DNA of 5,149 nucleotides from Paracoccaceae bacterium (GTDB lineage Bacteria; Pseudomonadota; Alphaproteobacteria; Rhodobacterales; Rhodobacteraceae): the NCBI GenBank assembly GCA_003565055.1, contig PXDM01000408.1:1-5149 (forward strand), read 5' to 3'. Positions 1 through 4,524 of this stretch are shown here, one piece after another. The translations under genes were made by a program, and so were the position numbers. The notes beneath the pieces are model-generated. The model was not told the DNA's origin. It saw only the letters and a list, made by a program, of their open reading frames with translations, and made no database searches. How positions within the stretch are numbered: the first letter of the stretch is position 1; every line of letters starts with the position of its first letter.

Positions 1-366
1 GAGGCATTCCACACGTGCTTTGCGCGCATCAAAGGCTTGCCGCAGCTTGATATGAAACACTGTGTCACGCGCAAAGCGCTTCAGATCATCGAAGATGACC
101 ACGTACTCTTTGCCGCGCTGCGCATCGAGATAGCTGAGCAGCGCCACCATCCCCGGACGGTTCATGAAATCGCCGCCGCCGCTGACATCATCAGGGAAGA
201 CGGCTTCGACATCGTAACCCTTGGCAGCCGCATAGGCGCGGCAGCGGTGTTCCTGGCTGTCCAGGCCGCTACCTTCTGTCTTTTGACGGGTGGAGCTCAC
301 CCGGCAGTAAAGCACCGCCGGTGTGATATCCGCTGTTTTTCCCATGTGGACTGCTTCTACGTTCAT
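1..366 (-). CDS. Serine recombinase (resolvase/invertase-type catalytic domain), C-terminus beyond window
   Basis: Site-specific DNA recombinase of the serine family; it would cut and rejoin DNA to integrate, excise or resolve the element. The 122 residues present form the start of the catalytic domain. The motif YCRVSSTRQ (residues 20-28) holds the nucleophile Ser24 and Arg22. The motif DDLKRFARD (93-101) supplies Arg97 and Arg100, equivalent to the catalytic arginines of gamma-delta resolvase. GSGLDSQ and DDVSGG are also typical. The ATG at 366 is chosen because AAGGAT lies about 8 bases upstream, and because the stop of the 101-aa gene ends 1 base before it, suggesting translational coupling. 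A second ATG at 345 is possible but has a weaker ribosome site. The frame is open at base 1, so the DNA-binding part is missing. Whether it is a large integrase or a small resolvase cannot be decided; the divergent style (FARD rather than LGRD) and mobile context favour a large recombinase. Family assignment is firm. Confidence 0.93.
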   Translation of the reverse strand, partial: MNVEAVHMGKTADITPAVLYCRVSSTRQKTEGSGLDSQEHRCRAYAAAKGYDVEAVFPDDVSGGGDFMNRPGMVALLSYLDAQRGKEYVVIFDDLKRFARDTVFHIKLRQAFDARKARVECL

Positions 367-367
367 C

Positions 368-673
368 TCAAATATCCTTTTCGTAATCCATCGATCCTAT
401 CGCGCGGGCCGAGAGATTTTCGGGATCAGCAGGGGCGCTCCTGACTTTTCCACAACTTTCTTCGAGCGGCTGAACCGTGAAGCCCAGATCAACGAAGCTG
501 ATCATGATTGCCCACAGGCTCTTCAGAAACTCTTCCTTCTGAGTGTCGCTCAAGCCTGACTCATCGATCAAGTGCTGATAGCGCGCCACATCGATCAGCA
601 GAGCTTTTTTGCCGACCGGCGGTGAGGCCGATTCAAACTGCTCCACAAGGGTAGTGCCTTCCGTTCCATCCAT
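368..673 (-). CDS. Small protein coupled to the serine recombinase (101 aa, function unknown)
   Basis: A 101-aa acidic protein with no motif I can tie to a function. The core, LLIDVARYQHLIDESGLSD followed by a helix TQKEEFLKSLWAIMISFVDLGF, looks amphipathic and helical; no signal peptide or membrane segment is evident. I recall closely similar small proteins next to serine recombinases in alphaproteobacterial elements, but know no named family. The ATG at 673 is preceded by GAGGTG at a good distance; an ATG 15 bases further up overlaps that ribosome site and is less likely. The frame stays open upstream to an ATG at 880 that also has an AGAGG-like site, so a 170-aa form is possible, but the extra 69 residues are basic, low-complexity and unlike a folded domain. 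The stop sits 1 base before the recombinase ATG, so the two genes are almost surely co-translated. A role as recombinase partner or regulator is inference from position only. Confidence 0.8.
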   Translation of the reverse strand: MDGTEGTTLVEQFESASPPVGKKALLIDVARYQHLIDESGLSDTQKEEFLKSLWAIMISFVDLGFTVQPLEESCGKVRSAPADPENLSARAIGSMDYEKDI

Positions 674-771
674 CACTGTCCACCTCATTGAACATGCGTG
701 ATCATCTCCCCGCGAAGCCTGCTGGCCGCGTGAGGGTTGGGGGAATCCCGAGTATGTCTTTTGAAGCTGGT

Positions 772-808
772 CCGGATTCTTTGCGCGATCCTCGCGCACC
801 GGATTCTT
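772..808. repeat. 10-bp direct repeats flanking a 7-3-7 palindrome
   Basis: CCGGATTCTT occurs at 772-781 and again at 799-808. The 17 bases exactly between them are a perfect inverted repeat, TGCGCGA, TCC, TCGCGCA (782-798). Each direct repeat contains GATTC, a GANTC (CcrM-type) methylation site. The block lies in the leader between the candidate promoter and the start of the recombinase operon. It could be a regulator operator, a recombinase binding site or an RNA hairpin; the sequence does not decide. Confidence 0.6.
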
Positions 809-840
809 GGTCTTGCTAGGGTGTGCTTTCCGCTCACCCG

Positions 841-880
841 AACCTCTAATCTTCATTTTAGCACAACCTTGAATTTTCAT
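841..880. repeat. Imperfect 16-bp direct repeat over the candidate promoter
   Basis: Bases 841-856 and 865-880 match at 13 of 16 positions (AACCT..AAT.TTCAT type), with start-to-start spacing of 24. The pair overlaps the -10 and spacer of the promoter candidate at 855-884, so it could be a two-site operator for the recombinase operon. Both copies also encode the short peptide repeat MKI.G if the longer upstream start were used. Confidence 0.4.
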
Positions 881-884
881 GCAA
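855..884 (-). promoter_or_regulatory. Candidate sigma-70-type promoter for the recombinase operon
   Basis: On the minus strand TTGCAT (879-884) is followed after 18 bases by TAAAAT (855-860), giving a -35/-10 pair in the most A+T-rich stretch of this part of the window. It points toward the 101-aa gene and the recombinase, leaving a leader of about 175 bases. It overlaps the ATG at 880, which argues that translation starts at 673 rather than at 880 if this promoter is used. Consensus match is moderate and untested. Confidence 0.4.
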
Positions 885-886
885 AT

Positions 887-1075
887 TTACCTCTCGCGCT
901 CTGGCCCACGGTAGTCGCGGGCTATCCCAAAATCCGTCCTTGCCTTCTCAGGCCGCTCAGCTAAGGCGCGCCGTAGCGCCCTGATGGTCTCGCGGTGCTG
1001 TTCTTCTGCCGCCTCCTGCGCATCGCGCCGGATTTCCGCGTTATCGATGTGCAGCTCACCGCATGGCTCGATCAT
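887..1075 (-). CDS. Small charged helical protein (62 aa), possibly missing its proper start
   Basis: A 62-aa ORF rich in Glu, Arg and Ala; residues from about 12 to 45 (NAEIRRDAQEAAEEQHRETIR and on) would form a long charged helix or coiled coil. Most codons end in G or C, in line with real coding DNA here. I do not recognise a family. The start is weak: no purine-rich ribosome site precedes the ATG at 1075. The same frame stays open upstream through the terminator at 1124-1158 without another ATG, GTG or TTG that I can find, so it may be a 5'-truncated remnant of a longer gene. The next ATG downstream (880) lies just after its stop with an AGAGG site overlapping the end of this gene. Confidence 0.5.
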   Translation of the reverse strand: MIEPCGELHIDNAEIRRDAQEAAEEQHRETIRALRRALAERPEKARTDFGIARDYRGPERER

Positions 1076-1123
1076 GAAGCGGCACGCACTGGCTGGGCTG
1101 GCGCGCAGCTCAGTCTTTTCTAG

Positions 1124-1158
1124 GGAAGAAAAATTTGCGCCCGCCGGGCGGCGGGCGC
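1124..1158 (-). terminator. Rho-independent terminator after the 69-aa gene
   Basis: Perfect 9-bp G+C stem (GCGCCCGCC at 1150-1158 read on the minus strand, pairing with 1137-1145), a 4-base loop, then AAATTTTTCTT on the minus strand. It lies shortly after the 69-aa stop and should separate that gene from the recombinase operon. Confidence 0.8.
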
Positions 1159-1170
1159 GGTGACAAGGAG

Positions 1171-1190
1171 CCCCGTCTATGGCGACGGGG
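1171..1190 (-). other. 7-bp hairpin carrying the stop codon of the 69-aa gene
   Basis: CCCCGTC (1171-1177) and GACGGGG (1184-1190) form a perfect 7-bp stem with a 6-base loop. The TAG of the 69-aa gene (1177-1179) sits at the stem-loop junction. No T-run follows, so it may be an mRNA 3' stabiliser upstream of the true terminator. Confidence 0.5.
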
Positions 1191-1386
1191 CGGATGGTTT
1201 AGGTGCTTGCGGCGCATGGCGCTGCCGCAGCACGGCTTCGACGCTGGCAAGGGCAGCGTGCAGATTGATCCGGTCGCGTTCGGTCAGGTTCTCTTGGCCG
1301 AGTAATCGGCGCAGCGTTTCCTTTAGCAGTTCGAGTTCGCTTGTGGACAGCCCGCGCAGGGCGTGATGATTGAATATCGGTGACAT
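1177..1386 (-). CDS. Small helical protein (69 aa, function unknown)
   Basis: Residues 13-32 (LSTSELELLKETLRRLLGQE) and 35-55 (LTERDRINLHAALASVEAVLRQ) look like two amphipathic helices joined by a short turn, followed by a proline-rich tail (APQAPKPSAPSP). This two-helix form is common among small mobile-element proteins, but I cannot name a function. The ATG at 1386 is preceded by GGAGG at 5 bases, far better than the upstream in-frame ATGs at 1404 and 1398, so the 69-aa form is preferred over 75 aa. The gene is followed by a stop-codon hairpin and then a strong terminator, so it is probably its own transcription unit, divergent from the 81-aa gene across a 458-base gap. Confidence 0.72.
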   Translation of the reverse strand: MSPIFNHHALRGLSTSELELLKETLRRLLGQENLTERDRINLHAALASVEAVLRQRHAPQAPKPSAPSP

Positions 1387-1844
1387 GATGGCCTCCATTT
1401 CCATTGAGACCCGGACAACCCAGGTCTTTCTGGCGGATGCAGGCGGCGCAGCTCAGGGAAATCGGAAGCACCATCTTCGGGCGCAACGGATGTGTAGCAG
1501 GGCATGGCCTCTCATGCCCTTGTTCCGGCGGTATTGTCCCCTGAATGTGCCAAACGGATTTGCCCGTCAAAGACCTGATTGAACGTGTTTCACCTTGGAA
1601 ATCTGGAGCTCTGGCTTGTTGCCGGTGGCGATCATCCTGCTTGCCGGGCTGACCATGGGTTCACGCTTGCTTGGGAGCGGTGCGTTTGAAGAGGCCTTAT
1701 TCCTGACCGAAGGTGGCCAGCCATCAATATCCTGCCCGCGCCAGTTCGCGCCTCGCTCACCCGTGTTGGAAATGACGTCTGCCCTTGACCCTTCGGCCTA
1801 GCGGAACGGCGCAACGCGCCACCCCAACCAAAGGAGACCAAGAC
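1387..1844. other. Long gap between divergent genes, no convincing gene
   Basis: Between the divergent 69-aa and 81-aa genes. It must hold both promoters, but I see no clear -35/-10 pair. An 8-bp perfect inverted repeat with 6-base loop is at 1499-1520 (AGGGCATG/CATGCCCT), and a 5-bp one (GGCGC/GCGCC) at 1808-1820, just before the ribosome site of the 81-aa gene. A plus-strand 68-codon TTG-initiated frame (1595-1801) and short frames beside it lack ribosome sites and I do not call them genes. It may be a regulatory or gene-remnant region. Confidence 0.5.
1499..1520. repeat. 8-bp perfect inverted repeat in the divergent intergenic region
   Basis: AGGGCATG (1499-1506), 6-base loop, CATGCCCT (1513-1520). 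It lies 113 bases upstream of the 69-aa start and has no T-run, so a protein-binding site is more likely than a terminator. No regulator can be assigned. Confidence 0.4.
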
Positions 1845-2090
1845 ATGGCACGCAAAACCGAAAAGCAGACCACCATCTTTCAGCCTACAGCCCCTGAGTT
1901 TCTGGCGTGGCACGTCACCCAGAGGGGCGAGAAATCCTTCTGGAACAAGGTCGGTGCCGCCTGGCGGCACAAGGACGGCCAGGGCTACACCATCCAGCTT
2001 GAAGTGGTGCCGATCAATGGCCGCATTGTCCTGCGCCACCCGATCGAAGACCCGGCTTCACCGGCTCCGGAAGAGGAGAAGGGCGCATAA
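1845..2090 (+). CDS. Small conserved mobile-element protein (81 aa) with FWxKVGAAW motif
   Basis: The core at residues 32-64 reads as W..VGAAW.HKDG.GY...LE..P..GRIVLR. I recall this pattern (WxxIGAAWxxKDGKG, then hydrophobic strand, then GRxVxR) from a widespread family of uncharacterised 70-100-aa proteins, often near transfer genes in Proteobacteria. A small beta-rich cytoplasmic fold is likely; function is unknown. Residues 65-81 are acidic and proline-rich. The ATG at 1845 has an ideal site (AAAGGAGA) about 8 bases upstream; an in-frame ATG at 1785 lacks one. This is the only convincing plus-strand gene; it stands alone, converges on the mobilization operon and ends in its own terminator, whose loop holds the TAA. 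Gene call is firm; the family link is from memory. Confidence 0.85.
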   Translation: MARKTEKQTTIFQPTAPEFLAWHVTQRGEKSFWNKVGAAWRHKDGQGYTIQLEVVPINGRIVLRHPIEDPASPAPEEEKGA

Positions 2091-2104
2091 AGCGCCCTTT
2101 TTCA
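2079..2104 (+). terminator. Rho-independent terminator of the 81-aa gene with the stop codon in its loop
   Basis: AAGGGCGC (2079-2086) pairs with GCGCCCTT (2092-2099) around a 5-base loop ATAAA, followed by a T-run to 2102. The TAA stop (2088-2090) is the centre of the loop, so the gene end and terminator are fused. Canonical in form. Confidence 0.9.
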
Positions 2105-2117
2105 CTCTTTCGCCTTC

Positions 2118-2148
2118 AAGTAATCTCCGCCCTAGGCGGGGATTACTT
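2118..2148 (-). terminator. 14-bp hairpin ending the mobilization operon, stop codon as its loop
   Basis: Bases 2118-2131 pair with 2135-2148 over 14 bp with a single mismatch (G-T when read as RNA on one strand). The 3-base loop (2132-2134) is exactly the TAG of the 83-aa gene. There is only a short T content after the stem on either strand, so it may act as a weak bidirectional terminator or as an mRNA 3' stabiliser between the convergent units. Confidence 0.65.
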
Positions 2149-2383
2149 CCGGCTCAATGACAATGAGAAACCTGTCATCCCAGCCCGCACACTCGCGGGC
2201 CTGGACGTAGTTCCAGACCTCGGACCAAAGGGCGACTTCCTCCGGATCGCTCGCAGCGCAGAGCATGATTTGCGCCTGCATATAGCTATCGAGGCCAGAG
2301 CGTTCGCACTGCGCTTCCAGCTCTTGGGCCACGTGTAATGCGCGCGCCGACATGCGCACCCCCCATTCATTGATGTCTTCCAT
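2132..2383 (-). CDS. Last gene of the mobilization operon (83 aa, function unknown)
   Basis: An acidic, mostly helical protein with no signal peptide or membrane segment. A helix at 11-29 (MSARALHVAQELEAQCERS) is followed by a segment with YMQAQIMLCAA, then PEEVALWSEVWNYVQARE, and a hydrophobic end (RFLIVIEPEVIPA). I do not recognise a family. The ATG at 2383 is preceded by AAAGGTAGGA, a strong ribosome site. A longer form is rejected because it would run back through the preceding gene; another ATG 5 bases upstream is out of frame and encodes nothing plausible. It follows the ribbon-helix-helix-like gene by 28 bases on the same strand, so it probably shares the relaxase transcript. A role as accessory factor in mobilization or copy control is inference from position. 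Confidence 0.7.
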   Translation of the reverse strand: MEDINEWGVRMSARALHVAQELEAQCERSGLDSYMQAQIMLCAASDPEEVALWSEVWNYVQARECAGWDDRFLIVIEPEVIPA

Positions 2384-2411
2384 TCCATTCCTACCTTTCG
2401 GGAATTCTGCT

Positions 2412-2624
2412 TCAGAACGGCGGGGGACCGCCATTGTTGTCAGCCTCATGCTTGATGCTCTGTGGCTTGCATTCGGGCGCATTCTTTCCCGCCCGGTGCA
2501 GGGCATGAGCGGTGCGGATCGCCTGTCTGGCCGTGTCTTCCGCGCTCAGTCGGAAGTGTTGGCTCAGCTCTTCGAGCTGGAGGGCAAGCGCCTCGTCTAG
2601 GTTCATCATCAGTGTGTGTCGCAT
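2412..2624 (-). CDS. Small ribbon-helix-helix-like protein downstream of the relaxase (70 aa)
   Basis: Residues 3-45 fit the ribbon-helix-helix plan: a short strand (HTLMMNLD), helix A (EALALQLEELSQHF), a turn (RLSAED) and helix B (TARQAIRTAHALHRA). Such proteins (CopG/Arc/MetJ fold) bind DNA as dimers and often repress plasmid operons or act as antitoxins or relaxosome factors. The fold call is by eye, without a homology search. The tail from residue 46 is polar and probably disordered. The ATG at 2624 has AAAGGT 7 bases upstream, and this site begins just after the relaxase stop (2639-2641), a tight operon spacing. An internal in-frame ATG at residue 6 or 7 is possible. It may repress the mob operon or help bind oriT; the 83-aa gene follows 28 bases on. 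Confidence 0.68.
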   Translation of the reverse strand: MRHTLMMNLDEALALQLEELSQHFRLSAEDTARQAIRTAHALHRAGKNAPECKPQSIKHEADNNGGPPPF

Positions 2625-2638
2625 GGTCGTACCTTTCT

Positions 2639-3964
2639 CTAGCGTGGTTTAAAATCTGGGCCTGTGCGCCCGGGCAGGCGCTCATATTCCCGCTGCGCTG
2701 ATGCGCGGTTGGTTCCGGTCTGAAAGCGTTCTGTGATCTCGATGGGCGCGTGCCCGCCCATCATGATGTATTTGGCGGCATCGCGGTTCAGCTCCTGAAT
2801 CCGCTCTTTCTGGGCGCTTCTTGCCTCCACAACCCGTTTTTGCAGGGTGCGGCGTTCGCTCAGTTGCTTCTGGATGATCGAGTGCTTTTCACCTTGGTCA
2901 CGCTGCTGCGCGCGTGACATCTCGGCTTCGTTCTCTTCTCTGATCTTGCGGTTCTTGCCGGTGATCCAGCCCCATAGGCCGCGCAGCCCGCTGGGCGTGC
3001 GCTCCGCCCTTTGCCGCGCTTCGCTCAAACCGCGCAGTTCCTGCTGACGCTTGAGCTGTTCGCGAAGGTGACGGTGACGCTGCACCATCTGCTCGCGCTG
3101 AAACTGCGCCGCCAGATTCTGCTTTTCGGCGAAGGCTTCGGCCTCTTTCGCCCAGGCTTTAAGCTTGGGCGTCATCCGCTCTGCAATGAGCGCCTTGGCC
3201 TGTTCTGCGGACTGAAGGTGCTGCAGATCGCCAAGGCGGGATTTCAGGTCTTTGGCTTTGGCTCCGGTGGCACGGCTCAGCGAATAAACCTCACCGCGCC
3301 AATCAACAGCGACGTAGCCACGCTGATCGCCGCGCGCGAGGAAATATCCCCGCTCCCGCAGCGCTGTCTCGAACGCCTGACGGCTATCCGATCCGGCCCA
3401 GCACTGCTGCAAGGTTTCTTTGATCGTTTTGGGGTCTTGCTTTGTCCGCTTGGCCTGCTGCCACTCATGACGGCTAAAGCTGAGCGGGTCGCGCGCACCG
3501 GCATCCCTAAACCCTTTGGGCATCTCCCAACCATGTTCACGGTAGAGATCACGGGCGATCCCGTTCAGCGTTCGTTTGTAGAAATCCAGCTTGATCGCCC
3601 TCATCTGCTCGCCGTCGATCCGGCTCCAGACCGCATGGCAGTGGCGGCGACCTTCCTTCTCATGGAAGACAATGGCGCGCGGCTGGCCTTCAAGGCCGAG
3701 CTCGCCTTCGATCCGGCTTATCGCCAGCTCGAAAGTCTCGACCGAAACCTGCTCATCCTGCGGCGGGTTCAGGCTCAGGGAGAACAGATGGTTCTTGCAG
3801 CGCGTGCCTTTGGCAATTGCTTCGCTTTCCTGCATCGCGCCGTGCAGATCTTCAGCGGCAAAGCCGCGAAGCTCATGCAGCTCGATATGCTCGTTTTCCT
3901 TGCCGTGCATCAGATGGTTTGCCAGTTCGCGCCCGTTGCCGCGCTGATTGCCCTTGAGGATCAT
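2639..3964 (-). CDS. Relaxase / mobilization nuclease (441 aa)
   Basis: DNA relaxase that would nick oriT, attach to the 5' end and lead the strand into a type IV secretion channel. The metal-binding motif is clear: H101-E-K-E-G-R-R-H108-C-H110, the H-x6-H-x-H spacing of MOBP-like nucleases (Relaxase domain, residues about 1-150). Residues 183-250 (CWAGSDSRQAFETALRERG, LARGDQRGYVAVD, YSLSRATG) form the accessory domain often found after it. From about 262 to 415 the protein is a long charged coiled coil broken by a GLRGLWGWITGKNRK segment (326-339). Unusually there is no tyrosine before Tyr129, so the standard N-terminal nucleophile is missing; His17, His20, His26 or His30 are candidates instead. 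The start overlaps the mobC stop (ATGA), so the two are translationally coupled. The domain composition fits a mobilizable, not self-transmissible, element. MOB class is uncertain: MOBP-like by motif III. Confidence 0.92.
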   Translation of the reverse strand: MILKGNQRGNGRELANHLMHGKENEHIELHELRGFAAEDLHGAMQESEAIAKGTRCKNHLFSLSLNPPQDEQVSVETFELAISRIEGELGLEGQPRAIVFHEKEGRRHCHAVWSRIDGEQMRAIKLDFYKRTLNGIARDLYREHGWEMPKGFRDAGARDPLSFSRHEWQQAKRTKQDPKTIKETLQQCWAGSDSRQAFETALRERGYFLARGDQRGYVAVDWRGEVYSLSRATGAKAKDLKSRLGDLQHLQSAEQAKALIAERMTPKLKAWAKEAEAFAEKQNLAAQFQREQMVQRHRHLREQLKRQQELRGLSEARQRAERTPSGLRGLWGWITGKNRKIREENEAEMSRAQQRDQGEKHSIIQKQLSERRTLQKRVVEARSAQKERIQELNRDAAKYIMMGGHAPIEITERFQTGTNRASAQREYERLPGRTGPDFKPR

Positions 3965-4383
3965 GGCGCGCCCCCACCCAGGCCGAGCGCCCGCACAAGT
4001 TCAGCGCGCATGGCCTTGATCTCTTGGCAGGCGCTCATGAGCTCCGCTTCCGTTTCGGGATGGACCGGCAGTGTTCCGGTGTTCACGGCACGGGCCAGTT
4101 GGTTGAGATTGGAAGACAGGGATGATCTGCCCAAAGCGGCGAGCACGCGCGCCAAGGCCTGATGGTCTTCTACAGGGTTGGTGTTACGACGGCGAACCTG
4201 CGGGAGGTCGCCATCAAAGAGCTTGGCCTTGATGTAGGCAGCCAGCGGCACGCCGTTCGCCGCCGCTTCCAACTTGGCGCGCTCGTCAAAGGTCAGGCGC
4301 AGCGAGAACGGAGCCTCGCGCTTGCCCTTGGCTATCTTGTTGAAATCATGGCGCGTGATGGTCATCGCCGCACCCAAGACCAT
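3961..4383 (-). CDS. mobC: MobC-like relaxosome accessory protein (about 140 aa)
   Basis: Binds DNA near oriT and helps the relaxase open and nick it. Residues 25-55 (APFSLRLTFDERAKLEAAAN, then PLAAYIKAKLF) look like a ribbon-helix-helix unit. Residues about 90-106 (SSNLNQLARAVNTGTLP) carry the LNQLA..xN hallmark of the bacterial MobC family, and the C-terminal helix (EAELMSACQEIKAMRAELV) is typical. Length is near the family's usual size. The start is uncertain: the ATG at 4383 is used here, a TTG at 4386 is directly upstream, and the ATG at 4365 starts a form (MTITRHDFNKIAKG) that may be equally real; none has a strong ribosome site. The stop overlaps the relaxase start by one ATGA, the classic mobC-relaxase arrangement. 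A 5-bp inverted repeat (4377-4391) overlaps the start region and could serve self-regulation. Confidence 0.88.
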   Translation of the reverse strand: MVLGAAMTITRHDFNKIAKGKREAPFSLRLTFDERAKLEAAANGVPLAAYIKAKLFDGDLPQVRRRNTNPVEDHQALARVLAALGRSSLSSNLNQLARAVNTGTLPVHPETEAELMSACQEIKAMRAELVRALGLGGGAP

Positions 4384-4468
4384 CAAGGTCTAATGATGCG
4401 AGATGGTGTTCCCAGTCCTCAAGAACCTGGAAAAGGTGGTTCGAGCTTTCTTCGCTCAAGTCCACCAT
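4346..4468 (-). CDS. Possible 40-aa acidic leader peptide overlapping the mobC start
   Basis: ATG at 4468 opens a 40-codon frame (MVDLSEESSNHLFQVLEDWE, then an Asp/His-rich end) whose TGA lies inside mobC, 17 to 19 bases past the ATG at 4365. The peptide is strongly acidic and would form a helix in its middle. No ribosome site precedes the ATG, so real translation is doubtful. If translated, ribosomes ending here would land next to the mobC start and could couple the two. Confidence 0.3.
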   Translation of the reverse strand: MVDLSEESSNHLFQVLEDWEHHLASLDLDGLGCGDDHHAP

Positions 4469-4520
4469 AACAAAACAAAGACTTAGACGAAAACCAGCCC
4501 TGCCAGCGCAGGGCTTTTTC
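4384..4520. other. Candidate oriT / mob control region upstream of mobC
   Basis: In mobilizable elements oriT usually lies next to mobC and the relaxase. This stretch contains small inverted repeats: AGACC/GGTCT (4377-4391), GAACCT with AGGTGGTTC carrying one bulge (4423-4442), and GAGC/GCTC (4443-4457). These are followed by an A+T-rich segment around 4467-4488 and a strong hairpin at 4496-4515. No known nic sequence was recognised here, so the assignment rests on position and structure only. Confidence 0.35.
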
Positions 4521-4524
4521 TTTG
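4496..4524 (+). terminator. Strong plus-strand terminator without an obvious plus-strand gene
   Basis: AGCCCTGC (4496-4503), loop CAGC, GCAGGGCT (4508-4515), then a run of T's (4515-4519) with CTTTG after. Canonical for the plus strand. On the minus strand the stem is followed only by GGTTTTCG, a weaker exit. The nearest upstream plus-strand frame is antisense to mobC and not convincing, so a plus-strand RNA over the mobC leader is possible. It could also insulate mobC from transcripts arriving from the right. Confidence 0.75.

Noticed and set aside
1160..1201. Short plus-strand frame after AAGGAG at about 1165
   Set aside because: It is only 7 codons and falls on the hairpin at the end of the 69-aa gene; the ribosome-like site is probably coincidence.
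1634..1640. ATCCTGC, resembling the nic core of IncP-type oriT
   Set aside because: A 7-base match is expected by chance in a window of this size, the same string also occurs inside the relaxase gene near 3755, and no matching inverted repeat lies beside it.
1595..1801. 68-aa plus-strand frame with a hydrophobic start (GLLPVAIILLAGLTM)
   Set aside because: It begins with TTG without a ribosome site, and its later part is not protein-like; a membrane peptide cannot be supported.
2132..2624. Toxin-antitoxin pair made of the 70-aa and 83-aa proteins
   Set aside because: The first could be an antitoxin-like ribbon-helix-helix protein, but the second shows no toxin motif (RelE, PIN, MazF or HipA type), and both sit inside the mob operon.
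3011..4162. 383-aa plus-strand open frame
   Set aside because: It lies wholly opposite the relaxase and mobC genes and has no recognisable domain; it is an antisense shadow of high-G+C coding DNA.
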